Positions 25,141 to 39,685 of a DNA stretch of 64,000 nt are shown piece after piece. A program made the translations under genes and the position numbers. Position 1 is the stretch's first letter. Every line of letters begins with the position of its first letter. The notes under the pieces are model-generated. The model had not been told where the DNA came from. It was given only the letters and a program-made list of their open reading frames with translations, and searched no databases. Origin of the DNA: Phoebastria nigripes (taxonomy: Eukaryota; Chordata; Aves; Procellariiformes; Diomedeidae); the NCBI GenBank assembly GCA_035582835.1, contig JAYKAV010002945.1, positions 280,653 to 344,652 on the forward strand, given 5' to 3'.

Positions 25141-28109
25141 TATCATGAAAAATGCCATTGTTGCTTTTGCCATTTTTGGAACAAAAAGCAAAGCTAAGTA
25201 AAAATGACTACTTTTGAATACTGGAAGGGGGAAAGACAAAATGGTTTTACCCACTCACTAATAGTCAAGTTCTGTTGTGGTATCTTACTCAAGTTGAATG
25301 GCCTGTTACTTCATACATATTCCCTTCAAACCAAATTTTGGAATTAGTCACTAGTTCTTTTATTTCTAAACTCTGTCTTTAAGGATGGAGATTGTAATAA
25401 GCCATGCAGGACCAAGTAAGCAGCTGACACTGCAGAAAGCATTGGTGCTGTATCAGACTGCAACCAAACTGATTTCATGGCAGCTGTCTTTTTATTGGTC
25501 ATTATATCTATGTATTTCCAAAACTTTCTCTTGCCAACGTCAACCCCAGTTACACAATCCTGTCTCAGATAAATGAAAAGTATCTCTGTGGATTTGTTCC
25601 CTAAGGGTCAATTTTCCATAATGGTCCAAAGCCAAATAACTCATTGTAAACATTGGGCACACATTTCTTGTGACAAAGCTGTTCATTAACACTTCATCTA
25701 AGCATCCTGGTGTTGAGCAGACCACTCCAGCTCAATTCAATTTTTGTTTGCAATTACCATTAGTATTTCCCTTTGCTCTGTTGTTCTGGCTAAGAAAAAC
25801 TTAAATGGCTGAAACATTTACAGAGTGCTCTTCCTCCTATTTTTTTCTTGGTCACTGCTCACCGTCAAGCTTATGTCACAATCTGTGCTTTAAAAAAAAA
25901 TGAATTAGTGGAGACGTGGTTATTTCTTTGCATGGGATACTTATGTTTATCATCCAGTACCATGTTGGGTGATAAATTTGCCTCATCCCTTAACAATATT
26001 GATGGCAAGTGATTGTCCAAATGCACTAAATGTCTATTTCAAAATGTTCAAAAAACCATACTTACTACTTTGTTCTGGTACATATGGATATAAGATTATG
26101 GCTTTGAACATAGTTGTCCTTTGTCTGTTCTCAGCTCATGCAAACAGTCCTTAAGCTGTCAACATGTGTCATTTCAGTTCATCCTATCATACAGGGCTGA
26201 TAAATCTTCAATCAGCAAAGTGGATAGTTAATTTTAAGTAGAAATAAATTGTGTTAGTATGGCATCACAAGCTTCAAACAATGTGACCAATACGTGTTCC
26301 CAGGTGATACATGATACATGCTTTACCTCCATTGCTTGTGTTCCTTTCACGAGTTCTGTACTCACAAATTACTGTGTGTTAAGCTTGATGTTTATCTAAT
26401 TGAGAATTTTACACTTAGGATGTCCAGAGAGACATGAGGTATACCCCTTGCTGCAGAGTTAAGGTACATCAGAAGCTGAAATTTCTTGTGTGCCAAACTA
26501 GCAAGGCATAATGTGTCTAAATTACATGTTACCTACATTGCACATTAGTTGAACTACCTTTTTAAAGTTGCCCATACTATATCTGTCAGCAGTGATAAAC
26601 TGGTTATAAATGTGAATGTAAGGCATTCATTCATGTGCAAAGTACTTTGGACACTCACAAACCAGCATTATGTCTTGGAGCACTAAGTTTTGTATTTGCA
26701 TCTCCACGATGGATGAAAATTGCATACAATCACATGTATGCTGACAGCGTCTTATTAGCAATTCATTTGAAGAAATAGCTACTTTGGATATGTAATATTT
26801 GAAGCACACAAGCACAGAAATGTGGTTTTGAGAAATTATTAGGCAAATAAAAGGGGTGTTGTTAACAATTTGAATTTATATACACGCTGACATATTAGTT
26901 GTGTGCTAATATTGTCATCAGCTTGAAATAGACCTGTTGTTATGTCCCCATATGTAATAGCACTCTAAAATACCTTTTGGATCTGAAACTCTAGAAGAGG
27001 AAACAGTAGTGGAAAACTAACTTGTCACAAGGACTGTCCAGCCTTGCAAATCATTTATATCTGATCAGCTAATATCAGCCTTCAGTTGTATTGCCCAAAG
27101 TGATATTATGTAAACAGTTAATAGAGTTGTATTGCTCAAATGAAGCTTGGGCCTGATACCTAATGTGTGATTCAGGAACTTACACAGATCTTGAATCCTC
27201 CTCAAGGGAAATTGACAACACCATGAAAATGCAAAAAAAACCACTGGGTGACTGGCATCAGCCACTAGTGATCAAAATATCCAGCAATACTTTTCAGCAC
27301 TGTTAATCATAGTATTAAGGGAGGCATATAGTTTAAGAAAACAAAGACATTAACCTAAGGTTTGCTACTTCAGAACAGTGCATTTTAAAAAGATCAACTT
27401 GCTCCTGAAACAGAAAATACACTTTAAAAATTGTGGTTAAATAAATTATTTCCTAGCTGTATCAAAATTAACATAGAAGATTGATTTACTCAGTAGGCTA
27501 ATTCTGGAAGAAACTTTCCTCAGGTTCATTGTAGATAAAAAGAGAATAACACAGGTTCAAGAAAGTTTATCTAGATATGTATGTAGCTGGTAAACTTTTT
27601 AAAGTTTTGAGATGCCTGTTTGTGTTCTGAGTTTTCATGTCTCATTCTTTTAATAAATTCTTCATTCTTAGGTTTTTTTGTTTGTTTAAAATACCATTAC
27701 ATTGGAACCTCTTAATGAAAGTTTCTGACTGAAATTTGTGCATTCAAATTTTGTAGTAACTTTAGTCAAAAAGGAAGATTTAGTTGGATTTATTTTAATC
27801 CTTTATACTGTTGCTGCACTTGTAAAATCCAGACCAGGTAAGAGAGGGCGAACTGTGTTATGGTTGTTTTTGTGCATCAGCAGGTTGATTGTTAAATTTC
27901 AGATAGTTACAGCCACTTAGGTAAGGAATTTGCACTTTGTATGTCACTGAAGACTAACCACGAGACAGTGGAGTCAGAAATAAAGGTTATTTTTCTAGAT
28001 AACACTTATTGCCTTATTTATAGAATAAGAAAGAATCTGCTTGATTCTCAGGCCCCAGGCTGAGCTTTCAGGGCCTGCAATTAGAAGAAATGGAAATAAA
28101 ATCTTCTGT

Positions 28110-28126
28110 AAAAAAAAAAAAAAAAA
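28110..28126. repeat. Poly-A run
   Basis: Seventeen A in a row. Confidence 0.9.
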
Positions 28127-29934
28127 TTGCATTGAAAAAGCAAAGATGGAATTTTTAATGCAGTTTTTTTTCTGCAGTTTTTCAGAGCCCTTTCAATGGA
28201 TATATAAAGTACCAAGTCTAAATATTGCCAGCATCCCAGGACAAGCCCCCCTCCTACATTCAATTAGGTGGGACAAGGCTTAGAACGTTACACTGTTTCT
28301 GCTGTTTTGCCTGTCCCTTTATATTTCACAAATCTCTTGTCTTTCTGAAATCATCCTCTGTGGAAAAATAAATAGAAATAGCAGCAAAAGACTTATGGAG
28401 TTAGCTTTCTGGGCAGGACCTGTACACTTAGGCTGCCACAGATGTGCAGCCACAAATAAGATTGTTCCCTGCATCTCACAGAAGGATTTCTCAGGGTCGT
28501 TGCTATTAGCTGTGCTAAATTTCCCAATTTAGCCATGGACACCAGGCCAGCAAAGGAGGGATACAGCTCACATAGAGCTATAGCAGCTGATAAGCTTACC
28601 TGTAAATCAAGAAGCTCAAAGATGTCTCTGTTAATGGAGTGCATGTTAAAAAAACAACTGAACCCAGGGCTTCATCTGGACGTTAATGGACAAGTAATCC
28701 AGAAGGATTAAATGGAAAAATATACTTAAATAAGATATTTTCTTAGGAGAGAGCTGGGGTGAGATCTTTATTCTTGTGCATCCACATCATCTCTAAAATA
28801 AAAATTAGTCCTCCCTCTACCAACTACCATCTTTCTACTCTGCACGTACCTTATCCCTCTTACCTTTTTTCTGCATACTTATGTCAAAAACAGCTTTCAG
28901 CTTTCTCTAACTCCCTGCTTAATGACAACAGGGGAGATTTGGATCTTTAGAGTTATTTATTTGTTTAAACCTCTGAATTACCTGGTTCTTTGTTAACCTC
29001 AAAATGGTTAAACTTAACAATGTCCTTTTCAAAAAAAAGGTTCTTTTGCTAAACATTGAAAACTAAGAAGAAGCATTGTCTGAATTCAAGTCGCAACTTT
29101 CTCTCTTCTAAGCTGGGGAGTGGAGACAGGAGTGGCTCAGACACGTGATTCCTCTTCTACCCACACTGAATGGCTTATAAAGGCACTCTGCACACAGGGT
29201 CAGTAAGATCCATAATACTAGAGTCTTTACTTGTGCCTTCTGAAGTGAATTCTCCTTATGTAAAATGCAGGTTGCTCAAACTAAATGACTGTGCTCCTGC
29301 ACCCAGTGGTTTTGGGCACATGAAACATCCAATATACAGCAAAATTCCCATGTCCTGGAATAGAAGAAAGCTTTTCCAGCTCCAGAAATTAGGCAGTTTG
29401 GCTCTGAGTGAGATGGAAATCCCATTTTAGACTTTGCTGGAGCATGTTAAGTAATTTACAAGAGATGTGCCTTCAAATCCCTTAGGCAACAAGAAATACT
29501 TACCCTGCAATTGTGCCACAGTTGTTAACAGATCTATTGGGTAAAAGGGAGTCTCAGCATCTCCATTTCCTTGCTGATTCTGCCTTCAGATCCATAAACA
29601 TTTGATCTTCTTCTTAAGGAGAAATTATTATTTCTGGCCCCAGAACAGGTTCCTTACAGTAAACAAACACCTAATAGACAAAAACCCTGGAGTAGGGGAG
29701 ATCATCACATTTTGTTCATTTCCCTAAAAGACTAATACTAATACTACTAATAATACAGTTTTGATTATGTACCAGGGAAAGTAATCTTTCTGACTGCAGA
29801 CAGTCTTACTGTTTGTTTAGACCTCAATTCTCTTCCATCTGTAATAGAGAGATACAGATATAGTAGCAGAAAGGATTTTACAGGTGTCTTTACGGGCATG
29901 GTTTTCAAGCAGGTAGGTGATGAGGGTCTTCAAG

Positions 29935-30225
29935 CTCTGGGTGCCATTTTCAAAAGTAATTCAGGAAACTGAGGTTTTAAAAGTCATCAACTTCCAAAAA
30001 GAGTTAAGCTTGTCTACTCAAATTCTTTAAAATAATTTTTAAAGTATTTTTTGATACTAGAAACCAAAACTAGTTTGTACCACCAAACCAAAAACTACTT
30101 GGTACTACCAAGACTTCATTAACTAGTGCCCACTGAAATGTTAGGTAGCTCTCCTGCAGGCTTTCAAAAGCTGTATGTCATTTTTGAAAATGAAGCTCCT
30201 AAAATTACTAAAAGGTTTTTAAACA
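29935..30225. repeat. Possible ancient amniote repeat remnant
   Basis: The pieces CCATTTTCAAAAGTAATTCAG and CATTTTTGAAAATGAAGCTCC are alike in inverse orientation, and resemble old amniote interspersed repeats with 'TTTTGAAAATGGGACTTAGG' type sequence. Boundaries and family are uncertain. Confidence 0.25.
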
Positions 30226-33200
30226 CTTTATCATGCACTGCAAATTTGTTGTTTCATCTGCACACTTAAGTAATGAAAAATTAAGCAGTCTCAGGAATAA
30301 AAGTTAATAAAATAAATAGTAAGAATCCAGTGTATTTTATATTGGTTGGTCTCTAAGGCAAATGTCGAGGTGCAAAGAATTCTTTGAAAGAATAAGGAAA
30401 TATCAATGGCTGAAAAAAAGTTGCAGACATTTGGTTTGAGTCATGCACAGCTTAACAATTCTGATTTTCCAGCCATCAGAAGACTCTTAGTGCATGTTTG
30501 TTTGTCTACAGTCCAAATGTCTTTATCAGAAGAAACATATGCCTTATACAATGTCGTATATTACGTCAACACACTTCAGAACCTCTGGTCTGAAATACCT
30601 TGAGTCATTACATGGCAGTTTCAGCTACTCATCAGTCAGGATATTTTTCTTGAATATGTCAGTAACTACTGCTTAAATACCACATAAATGTAGTTCTGTT
30701 CCAGAAAAGTTATTCAGTTGATTGATTCGCATTGTTTTGAAGTTTCTAAAAAGAAAAGGCTTAACTAATATATTAGCTTTGAAAAAGAAACTCTTTTAGG
30801 TACTTAGGGTCAACAAAAACATAATTAGCAAATGTAGCATGATTGTTACTTCAAAATCCCTAGTTAACTCTTCAATTAAGTCTGTGTAACAGATACTCCC
30901 TTACAGGTGATTGGTGAAAATTGTCTTTCACAACATTTGACATTTATGTCTTTATTGCTCACTTTACATGTAATTTTCATTAATAGTTTTAATTCAAAAC
31001 AAATTATATTTGGAGTCTAAAGGAATTCTGTTATAGACCGTTATATCATGAGGCTCTCTAATACATTTTGACTACTAAAGCACAGCAGGAGGATGCTATT
31101 GGCCTTGCAGTTCTGACCTCTTCCAATAGTCTGTTGTTACTTTTCTCCTAACTGGTCGTGGCCTGTATGTCAAAAAATTTCATTTGAAAATATTTACCAA
31201 GGACTGTTTCTGTGACAGTTCCATGAACAACAAAAGAATTGTAATTTGTGGAACTTTTTGAAAAGTTTGAAAAAAATTGCAGGAAAAATCCCAGTGTGCG
31301 ATGTAACATATAGTTGCAATGAGTGACCAGTGTACAGGGCAGATGAGCAAGTATGAGTCATTGGCACACTGGTGAATAGGCAGTCAGCTGATCCCTGCAG
31401 TAAAAACCTAACATCCACTTTCAAAATTGCACATGGTATATTGAGTCAGAGGTGGCAGTAACAAAGCAAACTGAGAGAGTCTCCCATTTTTTTGTTCTGG
31501 CTGTAGGGAAGAAGGAAGAATTTGAAAGAAAGAATTTGTGCATTCAGCTTCTACTGGAGAGAAAGCAGGGGAAATATATTTTTATATGTGTCTGTATAAA
31601 ATCCATCGGAAGTTTCAGGAAAGGAGGTGGCAAGTAGGATTTGAGCATAAGATGAGTAGTTAAAGTGTTGGGAGGCTAGCAGAAAGTCATCTTAAGCTGG
31701 CTTTTGGGAAAGGAGGCTGAGCAGCAAGCAACAGTGCTGAATCCATTTGTTCTGAAATCAGTAAGAAAGAGGAGAAAAAAAAGGCAAAAGAAGACCCAAA
31801 CATTGTCCTCTAGCTGCCTCTATGCACCTTTACAGAAGAAAAGATTCAAATTCACCATGGACCTAAATTGGAGAAACATGCAATCCATCCCTTTTTGGAG
31901 GAAGCCAAGTGGTCAAAGGTTATCATCTTTTGAGATACCCAGTACCACACTATAACTTAATTGCATGCACCCTGCTAGGAGTAACAGTGGAGGTCTATAA
32001 TAAAAGAAAACCATGATCGTAATAGCTGTTCTCAATTCCTTCTTTATCAGCTCAGTGTCTGTGATCCTATTGAGAATATATTTAGGTATGTTACTTACGC
32101 AAAGGATTCTGAGATCATGTCTTCACAAATAATCAAAATTTGCTCAAGTAAATATACCACTGCGGACCAGGATCATCTTCTCTTTCCTATATAGAATGGA
32201 GATGAGTGATTGCTGTTGGGTAATCCTTGCACCTGGAACAATCTAAGGTAGAAGTCTGCAAACACAAAAGGTCAAGTTTAAACTAATAGGTAATATTTCC
32301 TGGAAACCTTACAGTACCAAATGACCATCTTGCTTAGAAAAATTAGCTGACATCTGGTATTGAGTTCTGGCTTCCTGTCAGTTCTTGCCCTCTTTTCTAG
32401 ACGCCTTCTCTGATGTTGATTCTGTTAGGTGAAATCCTGCTGAAGCAACGTATGTGGCATAAGGACAAGTGATAGTACAAACACAGCAGATACAGGAAAC
32501 TGAGAAGTGCAGATTCAGTGAAGAACTGAGACGTGAGCCATCTAAAATTCCCCTTTTTTGTTTGTTTTCAGTGATTTACTTACATTTCAGCAAATTATTA
32601 AATATTATGTCAATGAAAGTATGCAGTTGCATAGTATATATTCTTAAGAGTTCAATCAGTCTTTTAACTTTATGTCTACTTTTTGTGTGGGTTTTTCTCT
32701 GAGATAATAGAAATTCTTTCTGCAGAGAGGATCATTTTGGAAATTGCCCAATGAAGACTTGTACTCTCATAGCTAGTGACTGACATTTGGATTTGACAAG
32801 AGGGAGAGAAAATTTTAAATAGTCACAAACTAACAGTGTTAGCAGCAGCCACATTTGAGAAACCCTGAAGCAAAGAGCCTGCTGTTACACATAATAGCCC
32901 TAACTTCTTATTGGGAAAAGAGCACATGAGTCACTTGAAGTAAGGAGATTCATATTTTCTCCCAGACATGTCTTTTCTTTGCATGCTGTTTAAAGACTGA
33001 ACTGTATAAAACAGGATTGACATTATGTAATTACTTGCCTCTTACACTGTGCTAACTCAATTTGCTTTTCATTCCCAGGTATTTAAAAGACCATTATTTT
33101 CCCATCAGACTTTACTGTCTGCCAATTAAAGCTTTAGATCGATGATGTGGAGAGAGAACTTTGCTATAAAAGGTTTCAGGTAGACATATTGAAAACATCT

Positions 33201-36039
33201 GCTTTGAATTGCTTTTCTTTCCTTTTTTTAATGTCTATGATTTTTGCCAGATATAGCAATTTTCCTGACATTTTTGATAATGTTTTTCCAGCATTTTTCT
33301 GCAAAGCAAAATATTTGTGTCTGAATGCCAGATTTGCTTAGCAATAATTGCTAAGAGAGTAAGAGGAAAAGCTCCAAATACTGCAGGATTTTATGTTTCT
33401 TTTCCCTTCTTGGCTCTAACAGCTAAAGCTACGCTGAATAAGATGATGTTAACATGGGCTGAGGTTATGGCATATATCCCTGGCATATTGTTTTCCCCTT
33501 ACCTAGGTAGGTAATTCTCAGTGGGACCAATATTACAGTTTTGCTCAGATCTCCTGAGTCACATGATCAGAAGTCATTAGTGTCCAAGGGAACATGAGTT
33601 AGGGCTGGTTAATAATCGAACATAGAACCACCTGAATTGAAAATACTAATGCTATCTGTAGTTATTCACTGTCATCTTAAGTAATAAGAGCTATGTTAGT
33701 AAGGTCTGTTTCTTGTACAGTAATTTGAATTTGAGTCATTTTCTTTCTTTCTGTGTAGTTATGGGAAATGGCTGCACTTCTGAGGTGCAGAAAATCATAG
33801 TAATTGCATTATGCATGAGAACTGTGCAAAGGGGTAGATGACATACACTTTTCCCCCCTCAGAAAGAGCATTTGTAGAGAGAAGAAAAATGGATAAAAAA
33901 GGTCATTATAAGCAGACCTGAGTATACCGTACCATTAAAACATTTTTAATAGCAATGCCATTTCTGACAGCTGTAATATGACTGTAGTTCTGTGTTTAAG
34001 AATACAACAGACAGTATCTTAGTACTTAACCTTGATAAATATGGTTGTTCTGCTGTACCCTTCATTTAACTTTTTAAAGCAAATTATGTTCTCAGTCTCA
34101 GCATCTAGAGTGGGAAATCTTTCACTTTCAGTTAGACAAGTAGATGTGTCTTGTCTAGATAAGTATCAGAATTAAAAATTCCAGGAAACATATTTTTGAT
34201 TGTAACTTTTCTTACTGGATTCTTAGATTTCATCAGCTATCCTATCTCATTAGGAGATACCAAATTCGCATATAATCATTTCAGTGCCTTCGTCAAAGGT
34301 TATATCTTTTATTGTTTTCAAGAACAATCAAAATATACCAGTGAAGAAGGGTTACATTTCAAGGCCTAGAAAAGCAGAATCCCCTTTCCATATGTTTTTA
34401 CGTTTTATGAAGCTGACTAACAATGGATCAGTTTTTTGTCCCTAGTTTTGTTTATTTTGAGGGGTTTTTTTGACTCTAAGAGGTAGATGGTAAAGGTTTA
34501 TATTTCATTTCTCTAAATTCGTTGGCAGCTTCTGGAAGGGGAAGCCAGAAAAGCACACCCAACCTAATGACAGAGCAGTGCGACAGTGATAAAAAAATTA
34601 CAGTAACACCACTGTTCTACTGGTGGTCTCTTCTCTCCTTACAGCTTGTTCTCGTTTCTTTTAAAATGGCCATATGAAAGGCTTCTGACAAGGATGTATT
34701 ATTTCACTAGCATGGCAGGAAGCTGTACTTGTGATTCATTTGATATCGCTCTTTCCTTTTACCCCGTAGATGGTGATAGGCTTTATCAGTTGCTGAAAGG
34801 GGTGAGGGGTTCTTACTAAGGGCTCTCACTGCATCTTGTGAAAGTGTTCTGACACATTGTTCCTAGTACATCAGGCACAATTGCCTAATTAACTAAATGT
34901 CCCCAAAGTTCTGTGCAGCTAGAACATTTTGCATTTCTTGGTCTGTACTGCTGTTTGAGGCTTACAAGCTATTGTACTTTGTCTCAGATGTGGCCACATC
35001 CCAGATACTAACTTAGGCATGGACTTACAAACAGGATCTCCTCTACCCTGTAGCTTTAACAAAACAAACAAACAAAGAAAACCACAATCTGTTTTATACA
35101 GCTAGGATGACAAACCTGTATTTCATTTAGCCTTAATGAAGTTACAGCTATGTTCATTAAAGCTTTGTCAGAAAAAAAAGTCAGGTACTTCAGGCAGAGG
35201 GGCAAAAACATCACTTTAAGCAGATGCTTACATTTCATGTATCCAATGATTGTATAACAATAGCTTATTCACTACTTCCTCTATATTCTGATGCCACCAG
35301 TACAATTTTATTGGTTAGTTGCTGTTGAGAAGGAAATTAGGTAAATTTTCAAAATTAAAACCTCCCTTAATAGGTTACCCAAGGTACCTAAGATACTTTA
35401 TTTTCTTCTCCAGCTTTTGTGTGTGACCAGTCCACAAACAGCCAGATCCAATGGCAAATCACTGGCCTGCCTGTACCCTGTAGAGACATTTAGGCACTTC
35501 ATACAGGTTTACTAATCCCGCTTTGAATCAAACTGCTCTCAAAAGACAGGTGTCTGAGCACCAAAGTCTTAGGAGTCTCTGTTCTTTTTTTTTTGTATCT
35601 GGCCCTAACATATCTCAGGGTGGATGAATATCTTCTTCATGTCACCAGTCAGAACAAAGCTGTCATAGTGATTGCAGTTTCTCTCCACTCCATTTCATGC
35701 CTTTCTGGAGGACTTTCAAGGATGGTGCCACAAGCTTTGTCGTATGCTTGGAGATCCTATTGAACGCAATAGCTAAAATAGCAGCACAGTACATTGGGTG
35801 GTTCATGCTCGCCCTCAGTTACATGTCTTCTACCTGCAACAGACGTGATCTTTAGTTAGTAATTAATTTTTTTCATTATTTTTAAATTTTTTTACCTCTG
35901 CAGCTATTATTCACATGCTGCACTCGCAAACAGAAGCCTGTGGTAGTGTTTAGAAGAGTGACTTAAAAGCACTCACTCTGTCTGTCAAAAGCACAATCCA
36001 TGTCTTCAGGAGTGCAAAGGAGAAGTGCTGACAGAGGTA

Positions 36040-36480
36040 TTAAAGCAAAGTTCTGGGCTTGTTGTTTTAGAAAGATTTAATGTTCTGTTGTGTATTATTA
36101 ATGAACACGAGATTCAAGCTTAGAAACCCACCAGTGATGCTTTCTTTGTGGCTGACCTTATAACGTGGCAGGCAGTGTTCTTGTTTGTGAAAGCTTATTT
36201 GAGTTTAATGTAAGACACAAAATCCCCATTCTCCCCCCAGCTGGATGTAGCACAAATTCATGAGAGGTTCAAGATCCTCATTGAAATAATTCTGCTGTGT
36301 TTGTCATTTCATCCCGCTATTTCCAATATTTGGGCTTGGCAGACTGAAGGGACATGGACAAGCACAGTTCAGAAGCAGCATTGCTGCCAATCAAATACCA
36401 TTTGCTGATACATATAATGCAGAGGTGCCAGACACATTTTGTTGTTTCCTTATAATAAAGTGGAAATACAGAGGTCTTAG
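36040..36480. promoter_or_regulatory. Candidate conserved regulatory element, intron 1
   Basis: A low-repeat stretch with balanced composition and clustered motifs (TATTATTAATGAAC, TTTGTGAAAGC, GCCAATCAAATACC). It looks unlike the AT-rich flanks. By eye only. Confidence 0.22.
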
Positions 36481-39400
36481 ACTGAACTATGTATAGTTAC
36501 ACTGGCCTCTTACTTACTGAAGGTGGTTGTAGTCATTGGCAGATAAATTGTCCCATCTTATTAGGTTTCCAACTAGACATTATAGTTAGAGAGTGTAATC
36601 CAGAGAGCTTAAAGTGGACTACATTACAGGAAGCAGGGTGGGGTCACAGTAGTTCATGGGAGTAAACCAAGAGGTTTCAGTTCATCCTTTGCTTAAAGTA
36701 TTGAAGACTAAGGCTATGACTAAACTCTTGAAAATGTTTCCTTTTAATATTATTTATTTAATTACCAAACTTGCTTAAATCCTTCTGCTTTGGATTTTAT
36801 TTTCAAGATGTAAGGGCTACTCTTCTTAACAGATCACTTCAGTAATTACAGAAAAATATTTGTGTTGCTGGTTCTTCTGGTTTATAAAGAACTGTAGAAA
36901 GCAATTTACTTATTCTTAAAGAAAAAAACAAAATACAACCTTAGATTTATCTCTGCTTTTATTGTGAGACACAAGCCTGTGTAAGCCACAGCTTTCCTTA
37001 ACAGGTCAGACCAAGTTCTCAGGAGACAATCCTTCTGTTGCTCCAGAAAGGTGAAATTTATTGTGGAGGCAGAAGGACTTAGGCAAGAGAATGAGGCTTC
37101 ACAAGCTTAGGAGACCCACAAAGAGACAATCTTTGATTCTTGCTAAGTCTGTTGAACCTCAATAGCAAAGCCACAAAATACGGTAAAATCTTATTTTCCC
37201 TCTCCCTTTCCCATGTTTGTACAGCGGTTCAACTGACAGCTTCCTTGTGAAGCTTTCGTGCATGTATGGTCAGTGAGACTCCACCAGAGTAAGCTCTTTT
37301 CTTGCTCTGAGAAGAGTTCAGAAGAGCTTGGACTCTTTCCTTATGATATCCATCAGCCCCCAGGATCCTGAGGAAGGTTGAGATCAGTCTGATATGTCAG
37401 TCTAGGGGAAGAAGAGATATGGGCAAACCGCTGGCAGGCTTATTAGAGTCACAGTGGATGGCAAAGGAGGGGCAATAACGTATACACTTAAATACAGAAT
37501 TATGCTTTGGTTCATAGGAGGAAGCACTGTGAAGCTTTTTATGCAGCCATCATAATAAAGTCATTTCTGTAAATGGCCAAAATTTGGGGCATGTAACTAT
37601 TTATCCTATGCAGGCAAATAAATCTACTTTTCAATAGTCAAACTATGTAATTCATATTCAGACTATCAAGCAAAAAGCGAGTAAGATAGGTCAATGGGTT
37701 CAACCTGAAAGCAGCCATTAGAGTATTCCTACTTCTCAGAAGGTGACTTGCAATTAAGAGAACATTTGCTGGCTATTTTAATCATAGTAAAAATATCAAT
37801 AAATTGGGCAACCGATGAAGATTGGAGCACAGCATGCTGGCTGAGACCATCCAGTGCTTCAAATCTTTGGAAATGTGTCTGAATGCAGAGTGAGTCAGCT
37901 CCTTGTACAGAAGTGCTGCAATTTATTATATATTGGGTGTAGGATGGAAGAGAGTGCTCTGTTTATGTCCAACCTAATATGAATTTTAGTGGTAGTTCTG
38001 ATGATCCCCAGGCATAATAAAAATATGCCTAGTTGCTCTACTGTTACAGGTGGCCACTCTGCTTCCAAAAGAGCCCTGTTAGGCACATCTTCATGGTACT
38101 GATAGTTACGGTCACACTAGAAAAAGTATATGGACTTATGGAAATAATCAGTAGTTCCACAGGCAATACCCAATGACAAACAATTTTCTCCAATGCTAAA
38201 ATCCAATAGCAAGAGATTGACATATGAAACATGTGACACATGAGGTTTGAAATCATGAAAAGTGATAATTGTTCTGGAAAATCAGTGGTTTCCTACAGCA
38301 AAAGTTTGGTAGTCTGATTAAGTGGTGTGTGAACATCTGGACTGTAAAAGTCTAAAATGACTTGCTTCTGAATGGATTTAGCCATAAATTTGTCTTTACA
38401 TGTGCCAAGGAGATGCAGCATCCATTTTAGGGAAGAGACTTTTTTATCAGGAAGTGTCTGTCACTCCTTGGAAGGTGAAACAAGAAGTGGTGAGACAAAA
38501 AAGTCACTCAGAACAAGTCACCTGGATGCTGCAAGTTTCTACAGGGAAGTATAATAACAGACCAGCTAAAAATCTGAGGTCAGTACTTTCAGTTTGGTTC
38601 AAAGATACTATTTCCTACATGTCCATGATTTTCTTCAAATTTTCTATGGATAACCATCTAATCCTTGGTTCTTAAAACTCATTCAGTGTTTTTCAAAGCC
38701 ATTAGAGGTCATACCAACAGAGGAAGTCTGTCACCTTAATGTTACAAGGTTCTCCAAAGATCCTTCTTTTCTGCACATAAAGGTATAGCCTCTCTTATCA
38801 TTTCTGAAGTCTTTGAACTTAAAATGCACTGCACAGTGGACTAATAGACCTTTAGAGCATGCTCTCTCTCATTCACCGCTCCCCTTCACCCAGTCTGGTG
38901 GGGTTACTTTTCACCAGAAAACAAAATAGAACAAAAAAAGAACACACAGAAAGCCCTGCTACCAATTTCTTGTGCTAATCCTTTTGCTGTGATTCCCCCA
39001 TTTATAGTAGCCCTGATTAAAGCACCTGGATTCTCAATACATTTGTATTGATTTTTCTTTAAACCAGGAGGTAGCACCACCATTTTTGTGTCTTTAGCCT
39101 GCAAGTGGAATAGAAATTGATTCACATTGTTGAAATGTCCCCAGGGCTGCAGAGACTTAGATTTACAGATCACAAGATTTCAGGATGCAGCAAGACTTTT
39201 CTTTCTGTTCTGTATCCACAAGGGAGGAAGGCCAACATCCGAAAGGACATTTGCAAGGTGGATCAGAGCTTGCATGGCTGAAGAATATACAAAGCAAAAG
39301 AGAGCAAGGTTCATCTCATCATATTCCCCAAGGACAAAACCTACTTCCTAAAATGAAAGAACAGAAGTAGCTTTTTTGAAATCATGCAGGACCACAACCT

Positions 39401-39659
39401 AGAAGCTGCTGCTCAATTTCCTGTAGCTCTGGCAGTTAAGACCAGGGGGATGTATCATATGCAGCCTTCGAGGAGAGTGATACAGTTACCTGTAGCCTCT
39501 TTAATAACAGTCTTTTCCCTTTTTTCAACTGTTGTGTAAGGTAGGAATAAATGAGAAGAGGACCTGACCCACGGTTAATATAATTTGACACAGCTTCACT
39601 GACTTCAGCAGCCCTGTACCAGTTCACACCAAATGAGGTTCTGAACCAGTACAGTCTTG

Positions 39660-39685
39660 CACACGTGCGCACACACACACACACA
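39660..39685. repeat. (CA)n microsatellite
   Basis: CACACGTGCGC followed by eight CA units; includes one CACGTG E-box. Confidence 0.9.

Larger units (their letters stand above)
23911..39650. other. Intron 1 sequence without genes
   Basis: It holds an AT-rich palindrome next to the CR1 (23968-23987), a GGTTTT-type run (25106-25140), an A17 run (28110-28126), a possible old repeat at about 30 kb and a regulatory-looking stretch at about 36.1-36.5 kb. No frame above about 100 residues, no domain, no RNA gene seen. Confidence 0.65.
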